Below are positions 23,569-35,419 of a stretch of DNA of 64,000 bases, piece by piece; the first letter of the stretch is position 1; every line of letters starts with the position of its first letter. The notes beneath the pieces were generated by a model. The model had not been told where the DNA came from. It ran no database searches and saw only the letters and a program-made list of their open reading frames with translations. Source of the DNA: Tillus elongatus (taxonomy: Eukaryota > Arthropoda > Insecta > Coleoptera > Cleridae). The DNA lies in NCBI GenBank assembly GCA_964006375.1, contig OZ023265.1:118526858-118590857 (forward strand), in the 5' to 3' direction. The position numbers and the translations under genes were made by a program.

Positions 23569-24276
23569 AACTCAAAAAATAATTAACCGATTTGGATGAA
23601 ACTTGGCAACTGCCTGTCTTTTATTAATGGCTTGGATGAGTTCGTTATCCAGAAAAATCAGACGGGGTTTTCCGGAAAAATTTTGAGTTTTCTTTCGAAA
23701 AAATTTTTTTCTCCGAAAGTAACAAAGCTGTTTCAATGAAATTTACTATATATGTTGCCTCAACCTTACTACGTACCAAAATTCAACTTTCTAAGTTTAG
23801 AGAAAATTGAGTTACTCAAATTTTAAATTTTCTTTCGAAAAAAATTTTTTTCTCCGAAAATTACAAAGTTATTTTAATGAAATTTTGTGGATATCTTGCC
23901 TTAGGAAAAACCTTACTACGTATTGAAATTAAACTCTCTAAGTTTATAGAAAATTGAGTTATTTAAATTTGAAGCATTTAATAAAAATTCACTACCATAA
24001 CGCACTTGCTGCGTCCCGAGTTTTTTTTAATCTAAAATTGGGGTGCTTCGGGATTTTTTGTAAGTATGCACAATAATTGAAATACTGAATTTATTCCATT
24101 TGGCTGTCCAACACTGTGTATGTGTGTAAGCTCCCCCACACAAGTCTAAGACTTCTGGGTGCGGAGTTTGTCTTCTGTGGTGTTATTATTATTATTATCA
24201 TTTTAATTTTGATAACTCACAAAACGCTTCTCTGAACTTTAATGTGAAAATGATAGCTAGATTAAACAAGAAATGA
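22486..24276. repeat. Tandem duplication unit 2 (filled insertion site)
   Basis: 22486-22549 and 24021-24276 together repeat unit 1 almost base for base (for example GTAAGTATGCACAATAATTG against GTAAGTATGCATAATAATTG). Between them lies about 1.47 kb of H-family DNA, so the insertion followed the duplication or occurred in one unit only. Confidence 0.9.
22550..24020 (+). mobile_element. H-family composite insertion with defined borders
   Basis: The 5' end AGTGAATTTTTATTAAAAAG with its inverse partner, GATATGGG-type block (CCCATATCCGGGGTCAG) and TA tract 1 (22682-22753) lead into a body whose 3' end near 23000 is degraded (AGTAAGTGCTTGCTG). About 460 bp of other sequence follows, then TA tract 2 (23481-23565) and a second body ending in CGCACTTGCTGCGTCCCGAG. 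It reads as two elements in tandem with captured DNA between them. Comparison with unit 1 fixes the outer borders within the T run. Confidence 0.8.
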
Positions 24277-25648
24277 TTAGAATAGCTGAAATTACCGTAC
24301 ATAGTGAAAATTTGAATTTATTTACAATAGACCTATAACAAATAAATGAAATTAAAGTATTGTCAGTATTTTCTTAGATCATAACTATGGATTAATTTTA
24401 GGTGGTTTAAGAAATTGCCTTATTTGCTAACAAAAACTCTTACAACAAAATGTAACAATTAGAGGCCGCAGTGTTTTCAGAATTCGTCGTGCACCTATTT
24501 TCTGCAATTTACTTGTTGAACTTGGTGCTCTTTACATTCCTCTTGTTAGCAAAAACCATCCAACTATGAATGAAATATTAAGAATACTTATAATCCAATT
24601 CACATTTATAAATTGTAAAAAGGAATAGCATTAGACATGGTCATGCTCTTTGATATAATGGTGCAGATTGTGGGTAGCTTACCGTTATAAAACAAAAGAA
24701 GCAACTAGAAATAAGACTAGCGAAGTATTCTGAACAGTATTTATTAATAATAAAAATCAGTACTGTACGGATACAATGAAGAGTGAAGAAGGAAGAAATG
24801 AGAAAGAGGGGGCACTAACTGGGAATCTGATCTGCAAGAATTGAGAAACTTGCAATTTGCCGGTAGTTGCTTAACTAGTCTGTACGCAATACTGCACTTA
24901 GCAAGATCTAAGTCTCACGTTTATTAATCAATTGTTTATAAAAGAACAAACAGTTGAACCAGCAGTGTCGAGTGTTTCTTCAGAATGTGATTAAGTACAC
25001 TTCATGGAAAGGAAAATTTATTAACCGTTTTTTTGTGCATTTATAATTATTCTATTTGGCCAAAATGCAGCATTTTCTTGAATTACATCTGGGTGACTAT
25101 GTAATTTTCGTTTTTTTATTATTTTCTACTTATTATATTTCTGCTTAGGATACCATTATATTGTACAGGTGATCCATTCTGTTTAGAAAAAAATCGTAAT
25201 AGAAAAATGGTAGTGATTATTTATTCAGTTTAATCAATATTTCAGAATTACAATTAAGCATTGGAGTTTCGGTGGTCGAACTACATACATAATTTAGATC
25301 AAGCAACAAATCATAATTTAACAGTCTTACCAAAGACAGCAAATGATTATTTTATTATTGAAAACATGCCTTTGCTTTGCAAAAAAAGTTATCATGCTTT
25401 AGTTCTTTTTGTTTTTGATTCAGCTAAAATGCTGTATCATATATTTATTATTATAATTATTATTATTTATTGACAAAAAATATACAGCATGGTTATACGG
25501 GAATTCTTAGACTTGTACTGTATTGAAAATAATTTATAAGGTTTCGTCCGAACCGGTGTGCCAGTATCAAACGTTTCTTGATAACTTCTATCTTTTTAAG
25601 TGTTGTTTTTGTTTTGTGTTGAAGAAATATTTACTTTCTTGACGCTCA

Positions 25649-25657
<9 letters not shown>
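24277..25657. other. Unassigned AT-rich DNA
   Basis: No transposon domain, RNA gene or splice-bounded exon could be supported. ATTATTATAATTATTATTA at about 25448 is a short AT-rich microsatellite. The 70-codon frame at 25261-25473 is not recognised. Confidence 0.5.

Positions 25658-25732
<75 letters not shown>
25658..25732. repeat. (TA)n microsatellite
   Basis: A 75-bp TA tract follows an A run. No H-family sequence adjoins it on either side, so this is one of the few free-standing tracts. Confidence 0.96.
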
Positions 25733-25736
<4 letters not shown>

Positions 25737-26612
25737 TTTGGGATGTTGTAACGTGCCAGTATATGTTTTACACCCTTGTTATTTTAAACACATAAATATC
25801 ACCAGAGTGTTATCTTGAAGGTATCGTTTAATCTGCTATAACATTGTCGCGTTTAGTATTAATAATTCTTTATATTTTTAACTAAATATTAATTTGTCGC
25901 GTTTGTTTAATGGGTAGGTGTTCTTCCCAAAAGCTCCAAAGAATAGGTTCTTGTTATAATTCATTGGTAACACATTGACCCGCTAACATGATTTTTATAC
26001 ACATACAAACAATTTTATAAAAAGATACTTATCAAACTGTTAACAGTGATTTTATGTATTATAAACAGCATTTTAAACAAACCGAAACTGCCAAAGCTGT
26101 GTTGATAGTTTTTTTCAAAGCACACTATGTTTATAAAATAAAATATACTCTTTTGTTGTCTTCACTGTACTGGTCAACTATCAACAGTGGTTGTTTGATT
26201 TATATTAAATTGTCAAATTTAACATTATATAACTTGCAAACGACCAAAGAAAACATAATGTATGGATTATAGCACCAGAAACAAAAATTGACTGAAAATC
26301 GCTGATTACAAAAAAAAACGAATAATAAGTATACAGAGTTTTCTATTGAAATAACCACATGTTTACTGTGTATCTCAAAAACGCGTTATTTAAATGGTTT
26401 TTTAATCGTAAATAAAGTCACTAAAAAATATGTAAGCTTACAATTTTTTCCATACAGAAAAATCTAGAGTAGGAAGTTGGTACAGTACTTTTATATAAAA
26501 ACAATTGACTCAGCTCTGTTGACAGTTATTCAAAGCACACTGCGTTTATCAAATAAATAAGTCAGGTGGTAAAATTTATTTTAAAAACAAGCATTGGTTA
26601 TTTAGGTATACT
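25733..26612. other. Unassigned AT-rich DNA with an internal duplication
   Basis: CAAAGCACACTATGTTTATAAAAT (from about 26117) and CAAAGCACACTGCGTTTATCAAAT (from about 26532) belong to a diverged direct repeat about 410 bp apart. No gene is recognised. Confidence 0.45.
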
Positions 26613-26747
26613 AAAACGACTTTCCTGACTAATGAACTTGACCAAGCCACTTGCAAAAGGAACTACTAAGTAAATTTGATCCAAATCAGCATATTATTTG
26701 TGTGTGTGTGTGTGTGTGTGTGTGTTTGTGTGTCTATAGAGGGGGGG
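26613..26747 (-). mobile_element. H-family body fragment with (TG)n and G run
   Basis: AACGACTTTCCTGACTAATG, then CCAAGCCACTTGCAAAAGG and ATCAGCATATTATTTG are H-body sequence, followed by (TG)n (26700-26733) and a run of G. The G run leads straight into the left arm of the large inverted repeat. Confidence 0.6.
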
Positions 26748-27151
26748 GGGGTTAGTTTACAGTATGGAAACATCTGATTATCTCACAAAAGGAAAACGAT
26801 AAAAACAAGATTTTAACACGTATTGCAAGGTTGCTATAGGTTGTCATATTTTCACGTTACGACAAAACATACAGGGTGGTCCTGAAAAGCGTAGTGGTTG
26901 CAATGATTGATTTTTTAAATGGAACACCCTGTATATTATATCATTTTATGGATCCTTTCGAACTCTAGGTTAACTTTGTTATAAGGTACCATATGCCCAA
27001 ATTTTATGGTTACGCAGATATCGACACTTTAATTATTGCATTACATGTATTGATACAACTAATAATAGTAACAAATAAAGATCGTATGCGCGGAAAACAA
27101 CAAATAAAAATCTTTTCACAGGTATTGTATGGTTGCCACGGAAATATAAAA

Positions 27152-28597
27152 TACACGGTGGTAATGAAAAGCGTAGCCTGTAAGCCTCAAAATGTTTATT
27201 CTAGTATTACAACTTGAATCCTATTAATAAAAATAATCCACATTTGAAGAAATAAAGAAAAATAACTACACAAATTCTACAGTAAATGTTCAAAGTGCAA
27301 ACCATTTACGATTTGACAGCATCCGAGTTTTTACAAAATTGTCCAATTTGATCACGTAAATATGTTTGTGGTATCAGATTTATCTCTTCCAAAATTCGAT
27401 CTTGTAAAATTTGTAAATCAACTGGTCTATTTTTGTAAACTTTATTCTGAAGGTATCCCCACAAGAAAAAATCTAATGGGGTCAAATCCGGTGACCCGTG
27501 AGAGGCCATTCTATTGCTCCTCGGCGTCCTTTCCATCTCTGTGGCAACACTATCTAAATAGGTACGTAGAGGCCGGGTGTAATGAGAGGAAGCACCATCT
27601 TGTTGATACCATATGTCATCAGAAGGCAACATGGGATTGTTTGGATTGGGAAATATGGCTGCTATAGTTGGCACAATATTATTTATTAACAGCTCCAGAT
27701 ATCTGTCACCATTTAAATTACGTTCTGTTAAAAAGAGTCCAATTATGTGATTATTAGTAATCCTCGCTCAAACATTTATTTTGTGCGGCCACTGCGTGTG
27801 TCTCTCCCTCATCCAACGGGGATTACGTCTAGAACAAATTCGGAAATTATGTATATTTACTTCTCCGTTGAGGCAAAACGTTGCCTCATCAGAAAATACT
27901 TTTTTTTCAAAATCAACATCAATGTTCTTTTTTCCTTCAACTATTTCACAAAGCAGCAATATGCAGTCTGGGTCATCTTCTGTAAGTTCTTGATTGTAGT
28001 GAATTTTATAAGGTTTCATTTTTTTGGCATCAAAATTCTTATCACGGACGTCTGAGCGATATTGTTGGCTAGCGTCAATTGGTTTGAAGATATTTGAAGA
28101 TTCTCCTCAACTTGGAGTAGCACAATTAGTTTTGTTTCATCATCTGTACCAGTTTTCGTCCTGTCATGTTTAGGACAATTTTTAATATTTCCAGTCTCTC
28201 TGTATCTCTTGATAGTTTTAAAAACGGTTAATCTGTTAATAACGTCTTAAGGATTGACTTCATTAAATATGCGTGTAACTTCTTCATACGTTCTTTCCTT
28301 GTCGCCAAGGCCTGATAAAATTAGGATATGTATGCGTTATATAACGCCAAGATATGTCATTTTATAGAGTGATTGACATTAACTAATGTTGACAGTTCAC
28401 TAATATTTATTTACAAAGCATAGCCAGCTTTGTGGCAATAAGTAATTATTATGTAATTGTCGATATCCGCGTAACCATACAATTTGGGCATAGGGTACCT
28501 TATAACCAAGTTAATCTCGAGTTCGAAAGGATTCATAAAATCATATAATATCATCTAATCATATAATATACACAACGCTTTTCAGGACCATCCTGTA
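27152..28597 (-). mobile_element. Tc1/mariner (DUF4817-type) element inside the inverted repeat
   Basis: TACACGGTGGTAATGAAAAG at the left and CTTTTCAGGACCATCCTGTA at the right are inverted ends related to the TACAGGGTGGTCC ends of the surrounding arms. The minus-strand transposase relic lies between them. The length of 1446 bp is normal for the group. Confidence 0.7.
27306..28360 (-). pseudogene. Tc1/mariner (DUF4817-type) transposase, decayed
   Basis: Minus-strand order: YEEVTRIFNEVNP (N-terminal helix-turn-helix), TVFKTIKRYRETGNIKN, MKPYKIHYNQELTEDDPD, VFSDEATFCLNGEVNIHNF (first Asp in FSDE), HTQWPHKINV, then a stop, ITNNHIIGLFLTERNLNGD, YQQDGASSHYTRPLR (second Asp) and SPDLTPLDFFLWGYLQNKV (third region). 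The catalytic acids are all visible, but at least three stops and one frame change break the frame. The plus-strand frames in this block are shadows. Confidence 0.9.
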
Positions 28598-29006
28598 TAT
28601 TTTGAGTAACCTTGAAAAGACCCTCTCACGACAACCCTACAATACCTGTGTAAAGATTTTTGTTGTTGTTTTCCGTGCATAAAATATTTATGTGTTACTA
28701 TTAGTTTTAACAATACATGTAATGCAATAATTAAAGTGCCGATATCTGCGTAACCATAGAATTTGGGCATAGGGTACCTTATAACAAACTCAATCTAGAG
28801 TTCGAAAGGATTCATAAAATGATATAATATACAGGTTGTTCCATTTAAAAAATCATTGCAACCGCTATGCTTTTCAGGACCAGCCTGTATGTTTTGTCGT
28901 AACGTGAAAATATGCACCGATGGCAACCTTGCAACACGTGTTAAAATCTAGTTTTAATCGATTTCTGAGAGATATTTAGATGTTTACATACCTTAAACTA
29001 ACCCTG

Positions 29007-29008
<2 letters not shown>

Positions 29009-29094
<86 letters not shown>
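29009..29094. repeat. (TA)n microsatellite
   Basis: About 85 bp of TA begin right after CCCTGTATG, the outer end of the inverted repeat, and end at an H-family 5' fragment. Confidence 0.96.
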
Positions 29095-29097
<3 letters not shown>

Positions 29098-29235
29098 ATA
29101 TAAAAATTGAAACTAGCCCCCGATATGTGTTCTAGGGAGCCTAGTTCGTACTCATTTGAAGAAATTTTTTCAAAACTCAAAATATGCGATCCCCTCATTA
29201 GTGAATTATTTTTACGAAAATTCACTGAAAATATA
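29095..29235 (-). mobile_element. H-family 5' end fragment
   Basis: AAACATATAAAAATTGAAAC, CGATATGTGTTCTAGGGAGC and the hairpin end attagtgaatt/aaaattcactg. With the TA tract to its left it forms the 5' half of a copy whose 3' half is replaced by the inverted repeat. Confidence 0.7.
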
Positions 29236-29743
29236 AATAATATCTTTAGCGACTATGAATATTTTAAACTAACAAAGCACTACAAAAATGTATAACATAT
29301 AGCATAGAGACGGGTGTCGAAATTAACAAACTTTTAATTTAAATTAATAGTCTTTGATGTTTAAATGTAAAGTAGACCATTTATCTGGGACCGATTCTCT
29401 TAGTAAGCTGTGAATTAATTGCGTCGTTATTTCTTAGTTAATTAAGATGACAGTAATTAAAACTTTCTTTCAAAATACTGATCACCGGTTCATATGTTGA
29501 TACTAATTTGTTGTAATTAAGTTAGTAATTACTTTTATTACTTGAAAATTGATATAGTACTTACTTTCAAAATTAAAATCTTATCTACAAAAAAAAAACA
29601 TACAAAAATTTGTAAATCATTCACATTCTATAAAATGAAGTTCGTATGCTCTCGGTTATTTGATTTTCGGATTATCCATCCTCACAAATTGACCAAAAGT
29701 TCAAGTTGAAATTTGAGTTTTGTTCGTTCCTCTTGCACAAATA
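29236..29743. other. Unassigned AT-rich DNA
   Basis: I see no gene, RNA or repeat here. A TA target dinucleotide at 29742-29743 borders the next mariner. Confidence 0.5.
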
Positions 29744-31546
29744 TAGGGTGGCGCGTTGAAAACGAAACAGACCGATTTGCGTCCAGAGAATATTTTTTTA
29801 AGAAACGCTGAAACAGGTCAATTTTAATATTGAGGGGGACATGTTTTGACATAAGACTCAACTTTGTCACATCAACCCCTTAAGGGTGGTGATAACAACC
29901 CTTATATTTTAAATAGGGAACATGGGTTGAGTGTTACATCATTTGAATTTGCTCTTTCTTTTCTGAATGGACTATCAGAACATTTCCTACCGTAATGAGA
30001 GATATGCGGTTTATTATTTCAGTTTATCGATCGGTTTGATACTTGATAGTACTACCGAAAATTAATTTCACAATGGTGTATTCTGTAGAAGAAAGTGTTG
30101 AAATAATTACTCTTTTTTTCAAAAACGATGACTGTGCCAACCGTACCGCAAATTTGTTCAATGAACGACATCCGAACCGACATGTTAACAGAAAGTACAT
30201 TTTGGAGTTAGTTGCAAAGTTTCGACAAAGTGGTTCAGTAGCCAACAAAAAACGGGATCTTGAACGTGAATTTCCGGTTAGAAATGAGAGTACTGAGAAT
30301 GAAGTTTTAGGAAAAATTGCTGCAGACCCAACTTTGAGCACGAAAAAATTGGCCACTGTTTCAAACATCAAAAGAAGAACTATTCAGCGAATATTGAAGC
30401 ATCATAAATTCCACCCGTATAAAATTCATCTTGTACAACAACAAAATGAAAATGATTTTGACCGGCGGCTGGAGTTTTGTGAAGTTATGACTGCACGAAT
30501 AGCTGATAACGGGAACTTTCTGTTCAATATCTGTTTTTTAGAAGAGTGTATGTTTTTATTAAACTCTACAGTCAATCGTCATAATTGTCGTTATTGGGCA
30601 GATAATAATCCAAAAAATCTTCACGAAGTCCACACTCAAACTCCACAGAAATTGAATGTCTGGACTGGCATTTTTGAGACCGTTTAATGGGACCAATTTT
30701 TATTGATGGCAATTTGAGTGGCGAAACGTATTTGGAGTTACTAGAATATATCGTTTACCCTCTACTAATTGACATTGTTGAAAATGATGATCGCTATCAA
30801 GAAAATCAATTAGTGTTTCAACAAGATGGAGTTCCTCCGCATTTTTCACAACGTGTTAGGGAGTTTTTGAACAGGAAGTTTCCAGAGCAATGGATTGGAC
30901 GTATAGGTGCTATTGAGTGCCCCCCTCCTAGATCACCGGATTTAACTCCTTTAGACTTCTTTCTATGGGGCCATTTAAAGAGTAGAATTTGCGCAACAGA
31001 ACCGGAGTCTCTGGAAGTATTACGACGACGCATTGTTGAAGAATGCCGTCAAATAACTCCACAAATGCTCCAGAATATCAGAGCTCGTTTTGAATAAAAT
31101 TTGTACTTTTGTATGGAGGAAGCTGGTGGTCAACAATTTGAACACTTACTTAACTGAATAAACATTTTTGAACGTTTGGTTTTGTTTTCTAGTTTTTTTT
31201 AACGAAAAATTGACTAATTAGTGCATTTCTTATCACAATGAATGAAATGCGTTCTTGCAACTCCAACTGTGATTAATTTTTAAACGAGTTGATAAAACTT
31301 CCCAAAAAAATAGTGTGCTGAATTCAGAAAAGAAAGAGCTTTCAAATAATGTACCACTCGACCCATGTTCCCTATTTAAAATATAAGGGTTGTTATCACC
31401 ACACTTAAGGGTTTGATGTGACAAAGTTGAGTTTTATGTCAAAACATGTCCCCCTCAATATTAAAATTGACCTGTTTCAGCGTTCCTTAAAACAAAAATT
31501 TCTCTGGACGCATATCGGTCTGTTTCGTTTTCAATGCGCCACCCTG
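29744..31546 (+). mobile_element. Tc1/mariner (DUF4817-type) element, both ends present, long TIRs
   Basis: The left end AGGGTGGCGCGTTGAAAACG and right end CGTTTTCAATGCGCCACCCT are inverse, flanked by TA on both sides. The match continues inward for roughly 240 bp (ATATTGAGGGGGACATGTTT on the left, AAACATGTCCCCCTCAATAT on the right), far longer than the usual mariner terminal repeat. The second copy at 58885-60797 keeps arms of about 320 bp. Confidence 0.88.
30073..31097 (+). pseudogene. Tc1/mariner (DUF4817-type) transposase with one frameshift
   Basis: The frame from the ATG at 30073 has an N-terminal helix-turn-helix (TLFFKNDDCANRTANLF, VNRKYILELVAKFRQSGSV), then a second one (LSTKKLATVSNIKRRTIQRI) and HPYKIHLVQQQNENDFDRRL. 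The first catalytic motif reads CFLEECMF where relatives have a D-E pair (FSDE), so the first Asp appears to be Glu. After QKLNVWTGIFE one base is missing near 30678, and the second frame continues with GPIFIDGNLSG, FQQDGVPPHF and SPDLTPLDFFLWGHLKSR. There are no other stops. Cut-and-paste activity is unlikely given the frameshift and the changed acid. Confidence 0.9.
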
Positions 31547-33383
31547 TAAAATAAGTATCCCTAATAAAAACCAACGGCCATCTGAGTACTGGTCTGACTA
31601 TTATAATTACTACGTTGCAAAAATCATGAGGGAAATTAAACTGTGAAATTCGTTAGAACCTATGTACTCATATGTAGAAGCAGAATGAACTGGCACAGCT
31701 GGCTTATCTTTGGGTATCTGTTGTATTTAATTCTTATTTCTCTCCTAAAGTACCACTACAATAGTAACGCTGAGAAGGATCAATATCTGGGAATGTTTAT
31801 GTTAAAGTTATAAATTTTAATTTCCCCTATGTTTTCACACTTGATCTCATTCAAGATTGCATGGGCGGCACGACAGAAAAGAACAAGATAAGCATTTCCT
31901 TAAAAAGGCACACCTGTTGATCCTTCTGTATGTGCGAACCAAATCAAACTCATTACAATGTAACTTTTGTTCTAGATAGTTGTGTCAAATGGTAGTAAAA
32001 TTTTTGGATAAATGGCGGCCATTACGGAAGTGGTTATGTTTGCATTTTTTGAGGCGATTGCAGAAAATATCCTTTATTGCAACTTAATGTACATTAGGAA
32101 GGCTACAATTTTTCAAAAATTTGGAAAAAACTATTCAAAGGTGTATCTAAAATACTTCTTGAATACTCCGATATTACACGTCTTTTAGACATTTTATTCT
32201 ACACTACCAAGAGTTGTGGGTATTAAAAATAAAGTCACCAACCCAAGCTTTTCTAAATTTGTCCTAATATCTTTTATGCGTAAGTTTTACAATACCCAGG
32301 GCCTAGAGAAGATCCGTTGTCAAATCTGGGTAGGAGGTGGAGTCCCGCTCGGAAATCGTCGGAAGGGCCACTTGCTCCAGTTAGCTTACGTGCTGGCTAC
32401 GTCCTTCACTTCCCTTACGCGCTTTCCATATATTGTCAAAATGTAAAATGTGCTGAGATTCTGTTCCGAAACAAGTTGATCGGAGCGTCACACCCCCACT
32501 ACTTAATTTCAGCCAGAGTGAATATTCCAGGGATGGCGTCGTTCGAACACACCCCAACTGTCAACACGGTTTGTCAAAGCGGAATGACAGTCAAACGTAA
32601 CGCAACAGTACTTGAAGTCACCATGCGTTCATCAGTCTACAACCACTGATATTATTTTTAAACGCCAACAAGTAAAGAGAATTTGGAATTAAAAAAATAT
32701 ATTGATAAAATTAGAAGAAATAATTATCTGTCTGTGGTTTTCTACATAGGTTTGATCTCCCATGTTAAATTATGTATTCATGGTTTTACCTTAAGTATCA
32801 TACCTCAAAGTATGTGTACGGGGAAAAAGGCGACATCGCTTTTTGACTGTGAGGATAAAATTTATCTGTGTGAGAGGCCGTACAAACTTAGCAATCTATT
32901 CTGGGTTTATTAAATAGACGTGCATCAACCAATTATAATCTTGGGCAATTTTGACTGTAATTATCCTTTAAAATTGTATAAGAAATGACATCTCACGAAC
33001 GTCTTTTACATTGTTACAAGTCAAAACGTAAGTTGTTGCAATATATGTCAACATGATAATCTTGAATGAGTAGAAGAGTTAATTACGCTTGGGTAACATA
33101 ATATATTATTTTCAAGTCAAAGAATTGTTTTACTAAATGTTCGTGTAAAACCATCTCTCTCAGCTACTGAAATATTAAAATTATTTCATTCATTATTAGT
33201 AATTTTGAAATAATTATTTTTATTAATCAATCAAATCTTGTAATTGAATTTTAATTCAGTTCCGATTATCCGAACGATTTGAAATTTTGCAACAGTCAAG
33301 TTATAATGAATTTCTTATACTAACAGATTTCTTACCAGTCTTAAAGGCACTCTTGTTCAAAATATATACTATATTTTAAAAAG
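31547..33383. other. Unassigned DNA, partly less AT-rich
   Basis: No domain or known repeat is visible. Overlapping frames at 32216-32446 and 32317-32649 fall in a segment with more G and C than its surroundings, but neither shows a recognisable motif, splice context or codon bias that would support a gene. Confidence 0.45.
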
Positions 33384-33980
33384 TTCGGGACGCAGCAAGT
33401 GCGTTATAGTAGTGAATTTTCATAAGAATTGTACACTATTAGTAAGATATATTATTAAAACTAATTCTTTAAATTTAAATGGACCTCGGTGATCGGTTTT
33501 AGAGTCCCAGTTAGCAATTATTTGAAAAAAAAAATATTTTATATGGAGCAAAAAATTAAAATTTGATCCTAGATATAATATGTAAGTACTGCAAGTGTCT
33601 TTAAAAAATTGTGTTACAAATTTCATTAAAGTTACAAAAGTTTTTCAGAAAAAATTACTTATATACAAAGGGAATGTACCTGTCAAATTATAAATATGGC
33701 AGGTATTTTTCCTTATTAATTGCTTGGATGGTTTTGTTTTAGTCAACCCATCCAGTTTTTGCAAACAATAAACAAGAAAAAAGGTTTTTAAAACAAATTT
33801 GTAGTTATCCGCGAAGCTCATTATGTTATTTTTCTTTCATTTAGTACCCACGGTGCCTTTTCATAGGTGCTACTATGGTTCAAGATTGAAGATTCTAACT
33901 TAATGGGAAATTTATTGGCTATGGGATTTAAAATATTTTTACTAAAATTTTCTACCATAACATACTTGCTGCACCCAGAC
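33384..33980. mobile_element. H-family relative with 3' ends at both sides
   Basis: TTCGGGACGCAGCAAGTGCG at the left faces ACCATAACATACTTGCTGCA at the right. The core (AATTGCTTGGATGG, AGCTCATTATGTTATTTTTC) differs from the short MITEs but matches 34615-34885. It appears to be a longer fold-back version without a TA core. Confidence 0.6.
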
Positions 33981-34089
33981 CCTTCGCAACACTTGTTTAC
34001 GGTTTCTGTATTCATACTTTTTGAAAATTATAAAATATTGCAGCTTACTATGTAAGACTGACAAACAGGGCAACCTCAAAATCATTTTT

Positions 34090-34560
34090 AGAAAAAAAAA
34101 TGAAATGAGATATCTAATCTTCGCGGGGGTGTTCCTTCCCCTTTTGCATGCCTACAATCACCCTCAATGCATAAACAAGAACAATGTAAAGAATAAAAAT
34201 TCCTTTGGAGCAACCCCTAAGAAAGTTACGGGACCTGCGGTGAATATAGAGGTTCTGCGCGCGATAAACAGCATTCTAAGGAGGTATAGCCACAGCATAA
34301 TATTGATTATGCTGTGGTATAGCTGCAAAATGGCATAAAGGCAGCTTAAAGACAGCTAAGCTGTTTCTTTCGCACTTTCAGCTCACATTTCCTTTTTATA
34401 TTCTTCTCCGCCCAGCACCCCTATTCACTGTTGGTCCCGTAACTTTCTTGTGGGCTGTTTGAAAGAAATTCTTGTTGTAGTTTGGGCATCCAGAAGGGGT
34501 TCTAAGCATATTTTTGAAAAGTTGTTTCTAAACACTTCCCATGTGCTAATCTGCAAATTT
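34090..34560. repeat. Dispersed repeat (pair with 50150-50640)
   Basis: GCATGCCTACAATCACCCTC, CAACCCCTAAGAAAGTTACG and GGTCCCGTAACTTTCTTGTG recur in order, the first part inverted, at 50150-50640. Inside, CCTAAGAAAGTTACGGGACC (from 34214) pairs with GGTCCCGTAACTTTCTTGTG (from 34432), and CCACAGCATAA/TTATGCTGTGG (34288-34318) forms a hairpin. A non-coding fold-back element is the likely source. Confidence 0.6.
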
Positions 34561-34599
34561 ACCGAAAATTTCATTTTTATTTACAAACGGAAGGCATCT

Positions 34600-34890
34600 A
34601 TGCAATTATAGGTGGCAAGTAAATATTTTTTCATATTAATCGCTTGAATGATCGGTTTTAATCAACTCAATCGAACCAGTTTCTGCAAACAAAATAACAA
34701 AAAAAGTTTTTTAAAACAAATTTGTAATTATCTGTGAAGCTCATTGTGTTATTTTTTAAATCTAGTATCCATGCTGCTTTTATATAGGTTTTACTATGTA
34801 TCAAAACTGAAGATTCTAGTTTAATGGGAAATTGGATTATCACCATTTGCAATATTTTTATGAAAATTCGCTACCATAACGCACTTACAC
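34600..34890 (+). mobile_element. H-family relative, 3' part
   Basis: Collinear with 33700-33980 (TTAATCGCTTGAATG, AGCTCATTGTGTTATTTTTT, GAAGATTCTAGTTTAATGGG) and ends in AAAATTCGCTACCATAACGC before the hairpin decays. Confidence 0.6.
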
Positions 34891-35419
34891 TCTTTTCAAC
34901 ACTCATTTACTATTGCTGTATCCATACTTTTTGAAATAAATATAAACAATACAAAATTTTGAAATTAAAATTTTAATAATGTAACGTAAACATCTGTTTA
35001 TATTATTTTTTGACTAGGGATGTATGTACTTTATAGTATCTACCTAGATATTATAAGTACTTACTGTATTAGTTGGAGATAGGTATATTTCTTCTTAAAA
35101 TATTTTTGTTTCACTTTGGTGTACCTACCAGTGAATTCTTGAATTCTGTATAGAGTTCACTAGGTAATACATACAATATTTTAAACACTGTGAACGAGAA
35201 GAATGGGAAGCTTCATATTTATACATAATGAAACGTCGTTCTAGATTGATTTTAAACAAATTGAATCACCTTCATTCAATTTTTTATTTATACATTCACA
35301 TGCGAAAATTTAGCGCTTTTGGACGCAAGCTTTGTCCCGGTGTTACGAAAGAAATGGTCCAAGGCTGCCATTTTACAATTTGGTTGTACATTTTACACAG
35401 CTCTATCCATAAAATTTTG
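34891..35419. other. Unassigned AT-rich DNA
   Basis: No gene, RNA or recurring repeat was recognised in this stretch. Confidence 0.5.

Larger units (their letters stand above)
26748..29008. repeat. Large inverted repeat with about 400-bp arms
   Basis: The left arm (26748-27150) and right arm (28598-29008) are inverse copies. GGGTTAGTTTAC, TTTTCACGTTACGACAAAAC and GGTGGTCCTGAAAAGCGTAG on the left match CTTAAACTAACCC, GTTTTGTCGTAACGTGAAAA and CTATGCTTTTCAGGACCAGC on the right. A mariner element sits between the arms, and part of an arm recurs at 28448-28560. The arms look like a fold-back MITE split by the mariner. Confidence 0.75.

Noticed and set aside
32216..32649. Possible gene in a less AT-rich segment (frames of 76 and 110 codons)
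   Set aside because: No domain, splice context or conserved copy is visible, and two frames overlap with equal claim.
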